Shown piece after piece: positions 19,536 to 29,609 of a stretch of DNA of 35,690 nt (its first letter is position 1; every line of letters begins with the position of its first letter). The notes under the pieces are model-generated. The model had not been told where the DNA came from. It ran no database searches and was given only the letters and a program-made list of their open reading frames with translations. The DNA is from Branchiostoma floridae. Lineage: Eukaryota; Chordata; Leptocardii; Amphioxiformes; Branchiostomatidae. A program made the translations under genes and the position numbers. The DNA is taken from the NCBI RefSeq assembly GCF_000003815.2, contig NC_049994.1:18129934-18165623 (forward strand), written 5' to 3'.

Positions 19536-20340
19536 AGGGTGCGCGTGGCTGGAGAGTGTGCGCATGTCTGCAGAGTGTGCGCGTGTTTGCAGTGTGCACA
19601 TGGCTGCAGAGTGTGCGCGTGGCTGCAGAGTGTGCACGAGTCTGCAGAGTGTGCGCGTGTCTGCAGAGTGTGTGCGTGTCTGCAGAGTGTGCGCGTGTCT
19701 GCAGAGTGTGCGCGTGTCTGCAGAGTGTGCGCGTGTCTGCAGTGTGTGCGCGTGTCTGCAGTGTGTGCGCATGGCTGCAGAGTGTGCGCATGTCTGCTGA
19801 GTGTACCCGTGTCTGCATTGTGTGTGCGTGGCTGCAGTGTGTGCGCATGTCTGCAGAGTGTGCGCGTGTCTCCAGAGTGTGCGCGTGGCTGCAGAGTGTG
19901 CACTTGTCTGCAAGGTGTCCGCGTTTCTGCAGAGTGTGTGCATGTCTACAGAGTGTGCACGTGACTGCAGAGTGTGCGTGTAGCTGCAGAGTGTGCACGT
20001 GTCTGCAGAGTGTGTGCGTGTCTGCAGAGTGTGCACGTGTCTGCAGAGTGTGCACATGTCTGCAGAGTCTGCATGTGGCATGTGTGCGTGTCTGCAGAGT
20101 GTGCGTGTCTGCAGAGTGTGCGTGTATCTGCAGAGTGTGCACGTGTCTGCAGAGTGTGCGCGTGTCTGCAGAGTGTGCGCGTGGCTGCAGAGTGTGTGCG
20201 TGACTGCAGAGTGTGTGCGTGGCTGCAGAGTGTGTGCATGGCTGCAGAGTGTGCGTGGCTGCAGAGTGTGCGCGTGTCTGCAGAGTGTGCGTGTAGCTGC
20301 AGAGTGTGCGCGTGCCTGCAGTGTGTGGGCATGGCTGTAG
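19536..20340 (+). repeat. 19-bp minisatellite, about 42 copies
   Basis: Unit GCGTGTCTGCAGAGTGTGC with a PstI hexamer CTGCAG in most copies. Variation is concentrated in the GCGTGT part (ACGTGT, GCATGG, GTGTAG). Because 19 is not a multiple of three and the unit lacks stops, long frames appear on both strands; they are artefacts. Confidence 0.95.
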
Positions 20341-20789
20341 TGTGCCCTCGTGGCTACACTTTGCATACACGCGCACACTTTGCATACATGCTTGCCACCT
20401 GCATGTTTTTCTAGACCTCCATATCCGTAACAGCAGTATCTTGTGGGTTGTTGTTTTTGTTGTTTTGGCAGTGTTGGCACTGCTGTGTCTGCCATATTTA
20501 GGCCGCCGATCAGCCAGAGTCGGCGGCTGTCAAGTGTATGGTACTTGTTTATTATTCAGAAACACATGCACCCCCGGCATGTTTGTTACTACTATTCAGC
20601 ATTCCATGTATTTTTGGACTTTTATATATACTAAGCCGGTAATCTATCGAGTCTTATTTTTAGAGGAAGGTAACATGTGACAGGCTCGTCGCTCTCGCTT
20701 GGACTGTCACAGACGAGTCAGAAAGCAAGAAAAGGGTTACTTATTTAGCCTCTTCGAACATATTAGATATCGATTAGTGGACATCAAAC

Positions 20790-20920
20790 AAGATAGCGAC
20801 ATCCGACAAACTCCGTGGATCGTGTGCTGTTCCCTAGCCGGCTATAGTTTTCTGGCCGGCTTACTCCTCTATTGTTCCATTTCTACGATTTTCCATCGAT
20901 CCGGAGTTCGGTAGAGACTA
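20790..20920 (-). mobile_element. MITE-like element, copy B (inverted relative to copy A)
   Basis: On the minus strand it begins TAGTCTCTACCGAACTCCGG and keeps GGAGTAAGCCGGCCAGAAAA and TAGCCGGCTAGGGAACAGCA. Copies A and B bracket 1.86 kb including the 19-bp minisatellite. Flanking sequence outside the two copies is not shared. Confidence 0.7.
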
Positions 20921-21263
20921 GGTCATTGAACTTATTTGTTTAGAGAAGAAGAAGAGACGAAGCAAAACAAAAACAATGTTTCCCTTCCGTGAAGGCAAAT
21001 ATAACAATAATCAGCGTGGTAATCAACTAAAAATGTTACACCACTGGGCAGTACAACGGCCATGTTGCCTCCTACACGACGTGCGGAGGTCATGAGGGTC
21101 GCACGTATGTTCGGTTCCGCCCCCCTCCCCCTTCATTTCTACCATAGTCATATCCAGAAATGTCCAATAAATTATCAGATTTCTCCGGTTTTCTTCCACA
21201 GAAATAACCTACAACTGTTACCCTCGATATCAAGACACTTGAATGCTCGCTGTTCAGTCTTAC
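20921..21263. other. First-intron start of the minus-strand zinc-finger unit, with shared block
   Basis: 21055-21130 matches 28612-28690 closely (ATGTTGCCTCCTAC.., GACGTGCGGAGGTCATGAGG). The adjoining C-rich block with CCCCTCCCCCTTCATT matches 25208-25250 and, inverted, 10910-10950. These are remnants of the same duplicated unit. Confidence 0.6.
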
Positions 21264-21430
21264 CTGCTTCCTATGACGTTTTTCTCCTCACGTAAAATCC
21301 GGCGCTCGGGCTGTTTTCTTCCGTCGTACCGAGGGGTCAGAGGTGAAGTGGTGTAGGTCAAAGGTGAATATGTTCTCCTGATGTCCCAGATATTTGACTC
21401 CCGCCAATACGTTAAAGACGTCATGCTTCG
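21264..21430 (-). promoter_or_regulatory. Noncoding first exon of the 23-finger gene with two DR1-like sites
   Basis: On the minus strand it ends ATAGGAAGCAG before GTAAGACT (donor at 21263/21264), the same donor context as at 10798 and 25370. It contains GGGTCAGAGGTGA (21334-21346) and AGGTCAAAGGTGA (21355-21367), direct hexamer repeats with one-base spacing, the DR1 layout bound by HNF4/RXR/COUP-type receptors. An ATG near its start is followed by different frames in the two paralogues, because of a 1-bp indel, so it is read as 5' UTR. The upstream limit and transcription start are not known. Confidence 0.6.
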
Positions 21431-22203
21431 TTTTCAGTCTGAGGTTAGGCCGCTATGCCTTACCTTTAGAGGGATCACTCACCAATAGATTCAAGTGTTG
21501 TTTATCGGTCAGGTACATTCAGAGGGCCTTGGACTTGGGCCGTGAGGCATATAAACATAATCAATTAGCATATATAGGCCATTGAGCTAGTCTAAGAAAG
21601 GGTTAAAAAAACAAATTCCATTCCAGTCTCCTGATTTTCCAACAGTTGGCGATTATTTTTTCTGCTCGAAAGGCTTTAATTAGAAAAAAACATTGCTAAA
21701 TGCGCATCTCGGTAAATTCCTCCGTATTGTCTGCATTGGGTTTATGTAAATATAACGTTATATAGGAAACTGCTGTATGAGCGACATCGATTTTTGTTTT
21801 AGAGTTTACAAATAATAGCTGAAGAAATGTACCATCCAACTTTATTTTGTATCACACCTCCGTTACATACTGTAATATTAAGTTTTGTACCTTATTGTGG
21901 AATCAAACACAGACAGTAGACGCAGCTAAATCGTTTATTCTATTGCATTAGCACTGGACAGTGGGGTGGGCAGTCCACGAATGGTGGTGCCAGAGCTCGA
22001 GGTTGTGTTACTTCTCAATTCTCACAGATCTTCATGGATAATACTTAATATTATTCATGATGGACTGTACCGACTTATTAATACCTAGATTAGAGGGTAC
22101 GAATTAAGTAATACGAACTCAAAAACAATTAACAAGTTTCAAAACAGATTCTATAAGAATACATATCTACCATCAGACATTTCTACCATAGTGTGCACTT
22201 CAT
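21431..22203. other. Intergenic spacer, duplicated at 25531-26170
   Basis: Shares long blocks with the next unit, for example CTCACCAATAGATTCA, GGCCGTGAGGCATAT, CTGCTCGAAAGGCTTT and GACAGTGGGGTGGG. It is non-coding and gives the boundary of the ~4-kb tandem duplication. Confidence 0.7.
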
Positions 22204-22416
22204 TACTCTCCAAGCAGAGGTTAGGCTCCGGCTGTTTTTTTAAACGTTTTTTAGTCGTTTTTATCGGGCTTTCTATTTTGTCATTTTTCTTGAAGTACGC
22301 CACATTTTTCTTGAAGTTTGAAGTTCTTTTAAAAAGAAAAAATAGAAAGCCCGATAAAAACGATTAAAAAAACGTAAAAAAAAAACAGCCGGAGGATAAC
22401 CTCTGCTTGGAGAGTA
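22204..22416. mobile_element. Foldback MITE with TACTCTCC ends and 9-bp target duplication
   Basis: 213 bp. Ends TACTCTCCAAGCAGAGGTTA and TAACCTCTGCTTGGAGAGTA continue into a long imperfect stem with ATCGGGCTTTCTATTTT and its complement. GCACTTCAT flanks both sides (22195-22203, 22417-22425). The paralogous site at about 26165-26200 lacks the insertion. Termini and duplication length match the element at 2043-2175. Confidence 0.9.
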
Positions 22417-22425
22417 GCACTTCAT

Positions 22426-23100
22426 TCCTTCAATATTATAACACTCGATCAACTTGCAGGTTAGTTGACAAACAGCAGGGAAATTAACTTCACAGAAACC
22501 AAGTTGCTTCTGTGTGGTCGCTTATTTTCTTTTGCTTGTATTCAATACAGATTAGACATTTCCAAAACAGAATATATTCGAAGTTAGTAGACAAAACATA
22601 ATTTCAGAACCAATGTTAGATATACAACAAAGTAACAAAAACAATTTTATGCCTTAACTTGCTTTGTACAAACACTTGTCTATTTGAAAACATCTATCAA
22701 CTTATCATATGAGCATCTATGAACTGAAGTCATTCTATAATTCTTAAACAGTGGGCTCTCATCAACATCAAAAGCTTAAGATGTTCCAGCTACGTTTTAC
22801 ATACTGGATCTCCTTTCAAGTATACATGGCTTCTCTCAGTGAGACACTCGCAATATGAATAATCAGCAGGGAAGCACCCTTAATGTCCGGAAGAGCCGCA
22901 AAGGGTCAAACTGTCACTTATCCTGTATCCAGGCTCTCAACAAAGCCGGTTCGTCATCAGTTTTTACAAATGTCTCAGATCAAATTTCAGTCACACATCG
23001 CAGAGTAGTGCTTTGTAAAGTACTGGAAAAGAACTTTATCAACAGACGATTTAGTAACTGTCTGACGGATTATCCTTGTTTGGTCATTCTCCTGTATGGG
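22426..23100. other. 3' flank of the 12-finger gene, duplicated at 26340-26980
   Basis: Shares AGCACCCTTAATGTCCGGAA and GTCAAACTGTCACTTATCCT with the next unit. A frame here is open for 86 residues but is not preserved between copies and is taken as 3' UTR or flank. Confidence 0.6.
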
Positions 23101-23256
23101 CTCTCATGTGTCTAGACAAGGATGACTTCCGGGCCGCCCTGTACCCGCACTCCCCACACATCTAGGGTTTCTCGCCGGTGTGCTTTGCTAAATGTTTGTT
23201 CAAACTTGATTTCACTGCTGCAGAAAAGTCATACTGGTCACACTTGTGGGGTTTTC
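23095..23256 (-). pseudogene. Two decayed fingers beyond the end of the 12-finger gene
   Basis: On the minus strand a 1-bp deletion in the linker (GGAGAAAACCCC for GGAGAAAAACCC, about 23250) shifts the frame. In the restored frame a finger resembling CDQYDFSAAVKSSLNKH is followed by a linker with TAC changed to TAG, then CGECGYRAARKSSLSRH. The ancestral protein probably had at least 14 fingers. Confidence 0.8.
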
Positions 23257-24432
23257 TCCAGTGTGGGTTCTCATATGTTGGGATAAGGTGGACTTTTGAG
23301 TTGTCTTGTACCCGCACACCTCGCACATGTAGGGTTTCTCACCAGTGTGTTTTGTTGCTATATGGTGGTCCAGGTGGGGCTTCTGTGCTGCAGAATAGTC
23401 ACACTGGTCACACTTGTAGGGTTTTTCTCCAGTATGGGTTCTTATATGCTTGACTAAGTGAGGCTTATGATATGTTCTGTACCCACAATCCCCACAAATG
23501 TGGGGTTTTTCGCCAGTGTGTTTTGCTGCTATATGGTTGTCTAAATTGATTTTCTGTGCCGCAGAATAGTCACACTGGTCACACTTGTAGGGTTTTTCTC
23601 CAGTATGGGTTCTCATGTGTATCAATAACTTAGGTTTTTTAACTGTTCTGAACCCACACTCCCCACACATGTAGGGTTTATCATCCGTGTGTTTTGCTGC
23701 AATATGGTTGATCATATGGACCTTTTGTACTGCAGAATAGTCACACTGATCACACTTGTAGGGTTTCTCACCACTGTGTTTTGCTGCTATATGGTTGTTC
23801 AAAATGCTTCTCTGTGCTGCAGAATAGTCGCACTGGTCACACTTGTAGGGTTTTTCTCCAGTATGGGTTCTCATATGTTGGGACAAAGTAGACCTTATAG
23901 CAGCCCTGTACCCACACTCCCCACACATGTAGGGTTTGTCTCCATTGTGTTTTGCTGTAATATGTGTGACCAAATTGCCTTTCTGTGCTGTAGAATAGTC
24001 ACACTGGTCACACTTGTAGGGTTTTTCTCCTGTGTGGGTTCTCATATGTTTGGATAGGTGAGCTTTTCTTACCGTCCTGTACCCACACTCCCCACACATG
24101 TAGGGTTTGTCCCCGGTATGTGTTGCTTGATGAGTAGCCAAGCTACCCTTTTCTGCAGCAGAATAGTCGCACTGGTCACACTTGTAGGGTTTTTCTCCAG
24201 TATGGATTCTCATATGCCGGGATAACTTAGACCAATGAACTGCCCGATACCCACATTCCCCACACATGAAGGGTTTCTCACCAGCGTTTTTTAAGTTGAC
24301 TTTCTGTGCTGTTGTCTGGTTTTCAGCATCGCTTGATTTGCTGCCACAGGCAATCTGACAAACCTCGGCGGGAGACCCATCACAGCGGTTCTGCTCTACT
24401 CCAGTGTGAGACCCTGATCCTGTCGTTGCCAT
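23212..24432 (-). CDS. 12-finger C2H2 zinc-finger protein, C-terminally frameshifted
   Basis: 406 residues starting MATTGSGSHTGVEQNRCDGS; the ATG lies 7 bases after the CATTAG acceptor (AG at 24440-24441). A ~50-residue leader is followed by 12 intact C2H2 fingers of the same two alternating types as its neighbour. The last 15 residues, GENPTSVTSMTFLQQ, are out-of-frame sequence after a deletion in the linker to finger 13. Fingers such as CDQCDYSAVQKVHM and CGECGFRT closely resemble fingers 3-4 of the 23-finger gene, so the two share a recent block. Likely still expressible as a 12-finger nuclear DNA-binding protein. Confidence 0.88.
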   Translation of the reverse strand: MATTGSGSHTGVEQNRCDGSPAEVCQIACGSKSSDAENQTTAQKVNLKNAGEKPFMCGECGYRAVHWSKLSRHMRIHTGEKPYKCDQCDYSAAEKGSLATHQATHTGDKPYMCGECGYRTVRKAHLSKHMRTHTGEKPYKCDQCDYSTAQKGNLVTHITAKHNGDKPYMCGECGYRAAIRSTLSQHMRTHTGEKPYKCDQCDYSAAQRSILNNHIAAKHSGEKPYKCDQCDYSAVQKVHMINHIAAKHTDDKPYMCGECGFRTVKKPKLLIHMRTHTGEKPYKCDQCDYSAAQKINLDNHIAAKHTGEKPHICGDCGYRTYHKPHLVKHIRTHTGEKPYKCDQCDYSAAQKPHLDHHIATKHTGEKPYMCEVCGYKTTQKSTLSQHMRTHTGENPTSVTSMTFLQQ

Positions 24433-24439
24433 GTCTAAG

Positions 24440-25369
24440 CTAATGAGAAAATAAAGAGATTATTTTCTAAGTCATCATGATCATGATGTTGAAAATAGAT
24501 TGTTATAACCTGATCAGATAACTATTGTGTTATAACTCATTTCCGACGTGTCTCTGAGAAAAGGAATGTTGCTTTCTCCACTTGTGACAATTTTCTAACT
24601 CGACTATTAGTAATGTCACAAATCCCTGTCAGCCCCTACAGTCACTCAACAAGTTCTATTAAATAGAATCATGTCCCCCAAAAAGCTATTTTATGTTGTA
24701 TTTATATCCAAAAATGACCACGTTGCCCCCTACCTATACTACTTTAGGGGAGGGAGTTGTTTTCCGGAGCTGCGCAGAAAGTGCCCAGTGCCTACCCTTA
24801 GCCTGTTTCTTTTAGATAATTTTTTTCCCTGGGCAAATTTCGATCACAAAGGTCTATATTTCTGCAAGAGTGACTGAAGCATGTATATTTTTAAAATCTT
24901 GCCAAAAATTGTGACCTTTGGCATGCTTTGACCTATGAGTGACCTTCATATTCGAGACTGGCACATGGACTGATCCATTAGGGGAGGGGGTGCAATCCTG
25001 ACATCATGACAATCATCTGGCTGTAGCTCGTTAAAATGCCGGAGTTGAACTCGGGCTTTTTGAACCAAAACAAACCTAACAAATCCAGCTTTGCAGTGGG
25101 GGTAAAGACTTGAGGTTTGAAATGTAGGTAAATGTGTTTTTAAGTGATTGTTTGACATGGCTTAACCATGTAGGGAATGGGCAATTCGATTTAGCAGCCC
25201 CTCCCCTTTATTCGTGCGGTGGTTTCGCCCCCTCCCCCTTCATTGCCACCATATTCATATCCAGAAATGCCCTATATATTATCATATTTCTCCGCTTTTC
25301 TTCCACGAAAATAACTTGAAACTCTAACGCCCATGTAGGAATACCTGACTGCTTGCTATTAAGTCTTAC
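24440..25369 (-). other. First intron of the 12-finger gene
   Basis: 930 bp from the GTAAGAC donor (minus strand, 25369) to the acceptor at 24440-24441. Contains the C-rich block CCCCTCCCCCTTCATT at about 25228-25243, shared with other units. No other feature recognised. Confidence 0.6.
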
Positions 25370-25530
25370 CTTCTTCCTATGCCGACTTTTCTCCTCGCGT
25401 AAACCGGGGATCGAGCTGGTTTCTTCTTTTGCCGAGGGGTCATAGGTAAAGCGGTACGGGTCAAAGGTGAATAAGTTCTCCTGACATCCCAGATATTTGA
25501 CTCCCACCAACACGTTACGAAACGTCATGT
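25370..25530 (-). promoter_or_regulatory. Noncoding first exon of the 12-finger gene with DR1-like sites
   Basis: On the minus strand it ends ATAGGAAGAAG before GTAAGAC. It holds GGGTCATAGGTAA (25437-25449) and GGGTCAAAGGTGA (25458-25470), matching the two sites of the neighbouring unit. A 106-residue frame starting at 25528 crosses the splice site and is not preserved in the paralogue; it is not accepted as coding. Confidence 0.6.
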
Positions 25531-26908
25531 TAAGTGCTCAGTCGATGTTAGACCACTTTGCCTTATCTTTAGTATGATGGTCAGTCTCTCACCAATAGAT
25601 TCAGATCCAAAATTAGTTCATGGATGAGGGCCGTGAGGCATATTAACATATGCACATCAATGAGCACTTAGAGGATATTGAGCTAATCTAGGGGAAAAAA
25701 CGCATAAAACAAATCTTATTCTTTCTAGTTTCCTGATTTTCGTACTGTTGGGGGTTGTTTTTGCTGCTCGAAAGGCTTTGCTTAAAAATCATTGTTCGCT
25801 GCGCAGAACAAGACATTAATTCGTACAGTCTACAAATAGAGGGAGCATAGTTCTCCTGTACAGGCGAACTCGATTGTTGATTTAAAGTTTATACATAATG
25901 GATAAGGAATTGAATGTTATTCCACTTGATTCTGTATCACGTCTGTTACAAACTGTACTATCAAGTTTTGTTCTATGTAGTGGAATCAGACGGAGACAGT
26001 CGATGCTGCTAAACCTTGTATTCAATTGTGTTAGCGCCAGACAGTGGGGTGGGTACTCCGGATCCTGAACAAAAGTTTCCTCCTTAATAATAACAAAAGG
26101 AATAATCCGAAAAAAATGAACAAGTTTCAAAAACTATTCTATGAAACTACATATCTACTATTACAGATTTCTACCGTAGTGCATACTTCATTCATATATG
26201 TAAGTCTTATTACGTTACTTTGTATTACTTTACTATGTTAAGTTTTCATGTACCTAATGTTTGTTTTAATGCCTGAATACACAATTCCTCGCTGCCATGT
26301 ATATAGAGAATGGAATCAATAAACTATCATTACTATTCCTTCACCGATCAGCTTGCAGGTTAGTTGACAAACAGTAAAAATCATTTCACCGAGACCACTT
26401 ATTGTCTTAAGCTGGTATTCACTAAAGGTTACACATTTTCAAAACAGACTATATTCAAAGAAAGTGGACAACATATTATTACATTACGGTAGAAATTTTA
26501 AATATATAATAAAGTAACAAAAAGAAACAATTCAATATGCCTTCACTTGCTTTGGACAAACACTTGCATATTTACAAACATCCATAAACGGATAATATGA
26601 GCATCTATCAAGTCGTTCTATGCTTCTACTTAAAACAGTGGACTCTCATTTAAATGATTCAATCTAATTTTCACATGTAGGATAAACATTCAAGCCCACG
26701 CGGCTTCTCTCAGTGAGAGTCTCACAATATAGTAAAGGAGGAAGCACCCTTAATGTCCGGAAGGGCCACACAAGGTCAAACTGTCACTTATCCTGCATCC
26801 AGCAGCAGACTCACCGCAAAGCCGGGATCAGCTTTTATGGATGTCTCTGATCAGAGCTCATGGCGTCCACAGCGCAGATTTGTGACACTGAATACCCAGC
26901 TTGTTTTT
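25531..26908. other. 3' flank and spacer of the 5-finger unit
   Basis: Homologous in order to 21431-23090. It lacks the foldback MITE and so gives that element's empty site. An AATAAA at about 26319 on the plus strand has no associated gene. Confidence 0.6.
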
Positions 26909-26981
26909 CTATGTTATGTGTTTTGCTATATGGTGGTCAAAAGAGGATTTAGTAACTGTCGTGCTGGTTTCATTTGCTTGT
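26905..26981 (-). pseudogene. Decayed sixth finger after the 5-finger gene
   Basis: On the minus strand, just past the stop, TKSSFDHHIAKHI remains of a finger resembling the KSSLNKHLAKH finger at the same place in the 12-finger unit. The Cys pair is lost. Confidence 0.6.
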
Positions 26982-27566
26982 TCATTCTCCAATATGGATT
27001 TCCATATGTTTAGACAAGTCAGACTTTCGAGCTGTCCTGTACCCACACTTGTCACACATGTAGGGTTTCTCACCGGTATGTTTTGCTGCCACATGGAGAT
27101 CGAGGTGGAATTTTTGTTTCGCAGAATAGTCACACTGGTCACACTTGTAAGGTTTTTCTCTAGTGTGGATTCTCATATGTACGGATAAGGTAGACTTTTG
27201 AACTGTCCTATATCCACACTCCCCGCACATGTAGGGTTTGTCACCAGTGTGTTTTGCTGCTATATGGTTGTCCAAAATGATTTTCTGTGTAGCAGAATAG
27301 TCGCACAGGTCACACTTGTAGGGTCTTTCTCCTGTGTGAGTTCTCATGTGTACAGACAAGGAAGCCTTCTGAGCTGCTCTGTACCCACACTCTCCACACA
27401 TGAAGGGTTTCTCACCAGCGCTTTTTAAGGTGACTTTTTGTGCTGTCCGCTGGTCTCCAGCATTGCTTGTTTTGCTATCGCAATCAACCTGGGGAACACC
27501 AGTAGGAGATCCCTCACACCAGTTCTGAAGTACTTCGGTAGGAGACCCATGCCCTGCCGTCGCCAT
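26982..27566 (-). CDS. 5-finger C2H2 zinc-finger protein
   Basis: 194 residues starting MATAGHGSPTEVLQ; the ATG lies 3 bases after an acceptor AG (27570-27571). The same ~50-residue leader is followed by five intact fingers, CGECGYRAAQKASL to CDKCGYRTARKSDL, ending HMEIHIGE-stop. It is the shortest member. Its upstream side lacks a recognisable copy of the family's first exon: the intron-type block at 28612-28690 is cut off and satellite DNA follows. It may use another first exon or be silent. Confidence 0.85.
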   Translation of the reverse strand: MATAGHGSPTEVLQNWCEGSPTGVPQVDCDSKTSNAGDQRTAQKVTLKSAGEKPFMCGECGYRAAQKASLSVHMRTHTGERPYKCDLCDYSATQKIILDNHIAAKHTGDKPYMCGECGYRTVQKSTLSVHMRIHTREKPYKCDQCDYSAKQKFHLDLHVAAKHTGEKPYMCDKCGYRTARKSDLSKHMEIHIGE

Positions 27567-27571
27567 GTCCT

Positions 27572-28611
27572 ACATAATGAGAAAATGAAGAAATGATTAA
27601 GAAAGTCATCGAATATTTGTAAAGAGGGTGTAAAATTTGATACGGCTGTATTTCAACTTTATATTACAATTGATGACTTGCCCCGAAACGAATTTGGTAC
27701 GTTTCATGATAAAAGAAATGTTGCTTTTCCAACCGTTCAAAAATCTGAGTCTGAAGTTAGTTACCACAAAACCACCTGCAAATTTGACGAGCTCTGATTT
27801 ACCGCCTATTATCAAAGGGATATTTTCATATGTTCGTACCCCATACAAAGCAATAAATGTCCTTATATGGCGAAGACATTGACAAAAACATGATATTGAA
27901 AATAAATAGAAAACAAACATGTTTGAGTTTGAAATGGATCACATAAATTCAACCCACTGCGTGCCAACTCAAAAGAATTTAGGCATGTTTTGTGAAAACA
28001 GAGATGTTGCATTTTAAATCTGTAAATAACTTTATAAGCTAGAGTAAGTTGCTACAATATCCCTTACCTTATTCTGTACTCAACTTGTTCATTTCGCTTA
28101 GGACCTTTATATCAAACTGAATTGATTCTACTCCCGAAAATGGATTGAAAAGTTTGAAATCAGCATTGAAATGATAAAATAAATGTAAACAGACTGGTTC
28201 ATTTATGCATCATGTTTCAGACAGACACTTCTAGACAGATAATGTTAAAAATATTAGCCTTGTTACCGCCTGTTCAGACCCATAAATGGTAATAAGAGTT
28301 GTGAAAGTGGATGTGCAACACAGAAGATATTATCATTCTCTCCACTAAATTCAAATTTGATGCACACAACAGAGGCGGTAAAGAAATTGGGGGTGGGGTA
28401 ATAGCAGATGATAAAACATAAAATACTTTCCCATCAACAAGAAACATTGTGACATGCTAAACAACCCCACCCCCTCCACCTGGTACGTCATTCCTTGCTT
28501 CCAAGGGTCACTTGCATATATTTCAACATCTGAGCTTTACAAACACCTAACGGCCTGCCATGGCATTACATACCCTTTTATATCCTCCAAAAAGCCCATT
28601 TACATCCTCCA
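27572..28611. other. Upstream flank of the 5-finger gene
   Basis: No gene seen. On the minus strand a GTAAGG donor-like site at about 28070 (CTTACC at 28069-28074 region) could close an alternative first exon; support is weak. Confidence 0.35.
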
Positions 28612-28690
28612 CAACGGCCATGTTGCCTCCTACATGACGTGCGGAGGTCATGAGGGTTGCACGTATGTTTGGTTTCGCCCCCCTCTATTG
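28612..28690 (-). other. Truncated copy of the zinc-finger first-intron block
   Basis: Matches 21055-21130 almost base for base up to GCCCCCCTC, then identity stops abruptly. In the other unit this block is followed by ~130 bp and then the first exon; here repeats follow instead. Confidence 0.75.
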
Positions 28691-28725
28691 GGGGCCAAGT
28701 GTTGCAAAATTAAACGTATACATAG

Positions 28726-28930
28726 AACGAATTTTCTCTCACACAGAAGGGTTGAAAAAGGTCTCACACACAGACAGATTTTTCTCTCTCACACAACAGT
28801 GGAAAAAGGTCGCACACATTGACAGATTTTTCTCTCTCACACAACCGTTAGAAAAGGTCGCACACATCGACAGATTTTTCTCTCCCACTCCAAAGTTGAA
28901 AAACTTCGCACACAGTCACAGATTTTCAAA
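28726..28930 (+). repeat. 48-bp tandem repeat, four to five copies
   Basis: GACAGATTTTTCTCTCTCAC recurs at 28773, 28821 and 28869, with a degenerate copy at 28917 and a partial copy before 28773. The motif CACATCGACA.ATTT resembles the reverse complement of part of the large satellite monomer, so the two arrays may be related. Confidence 0.8.
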
Positions 28931-29600
28931 AGGTGATTTTTTTACTATGTGTTGTCCTATATCATTCTTCACAAATGTTATAAATGCAAGCATATACAGA
29001 CGGTTTCTCGGTTCAACATGTACTTTATTCTTCAATATAGAGGCTATTATATTGTTTTAGTGAATACCGTGACCGGTATTCAAATCCATTTCTATTTCAG
29101 CATTAATGATACAATGGCCAGTATGAATTTGACTTTTGACCTGTTATATAGCTTATATGATTTGCCTTTTTCCCATAGAGACATGTATTTGAAATATACC
29201 GTAGCTTGAATGTCCCATAGATTCATAGAATGTACGCACACATGTCATATAAGTTGTCCTTCACCGACTCAAACTTGCACGCTCGATATCTTTCTAAGAT
29301 ACTAAGATTTCCGATCTTTCGTGCAGTCATACATAATATCTGTAAAAACAAATATTATCCAAAAACTGAGGCTGAATTTTTTTTCACATACACAGCAAGA
29401 AGTTTCTGCAAGTCAGTCACCCATGGTAAGAAAGCTTAAGGTGGAAAAAAATCCGTCCCTGAAGAGAACTGTTTAAAAGATCCTTAAAAGTTTTGGGGGT
29501 TGATTGCATTCTTCACATAGTGCAGACACCACGAGAATATGTCGCGTCAACAAATGTGCAATTTTTTGTCTCAAACAATTGCAGAAATCAACTCTCAAAC
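28931..29600. other. Spacer between the two arrays
   Basis: AT-rich; no gene or repeat recognised. Confidence 0.5.
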
Positions 29601-29609
29601 ACATATCGA

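Noticed and set aside
19350-20495. Several Cys- or His-rich open frames on both strands
   Set aside because: They are the 19-bp minisatellite, whose unit has no stop on either strand and cycles through three frames.
20790-20914. 71-residue plus-strand frame across element copy B
   Set aside because: It overlaps a non-coding repeat whose other copy does not keep the frame.
25208-25528. 106-residue minus-strand frame in the zinc-finger first exon
   Set aside because: It runs through a splice donor shared with two paralogues, and a 1-bp indel changes the frame in the copy at 21264-21430.
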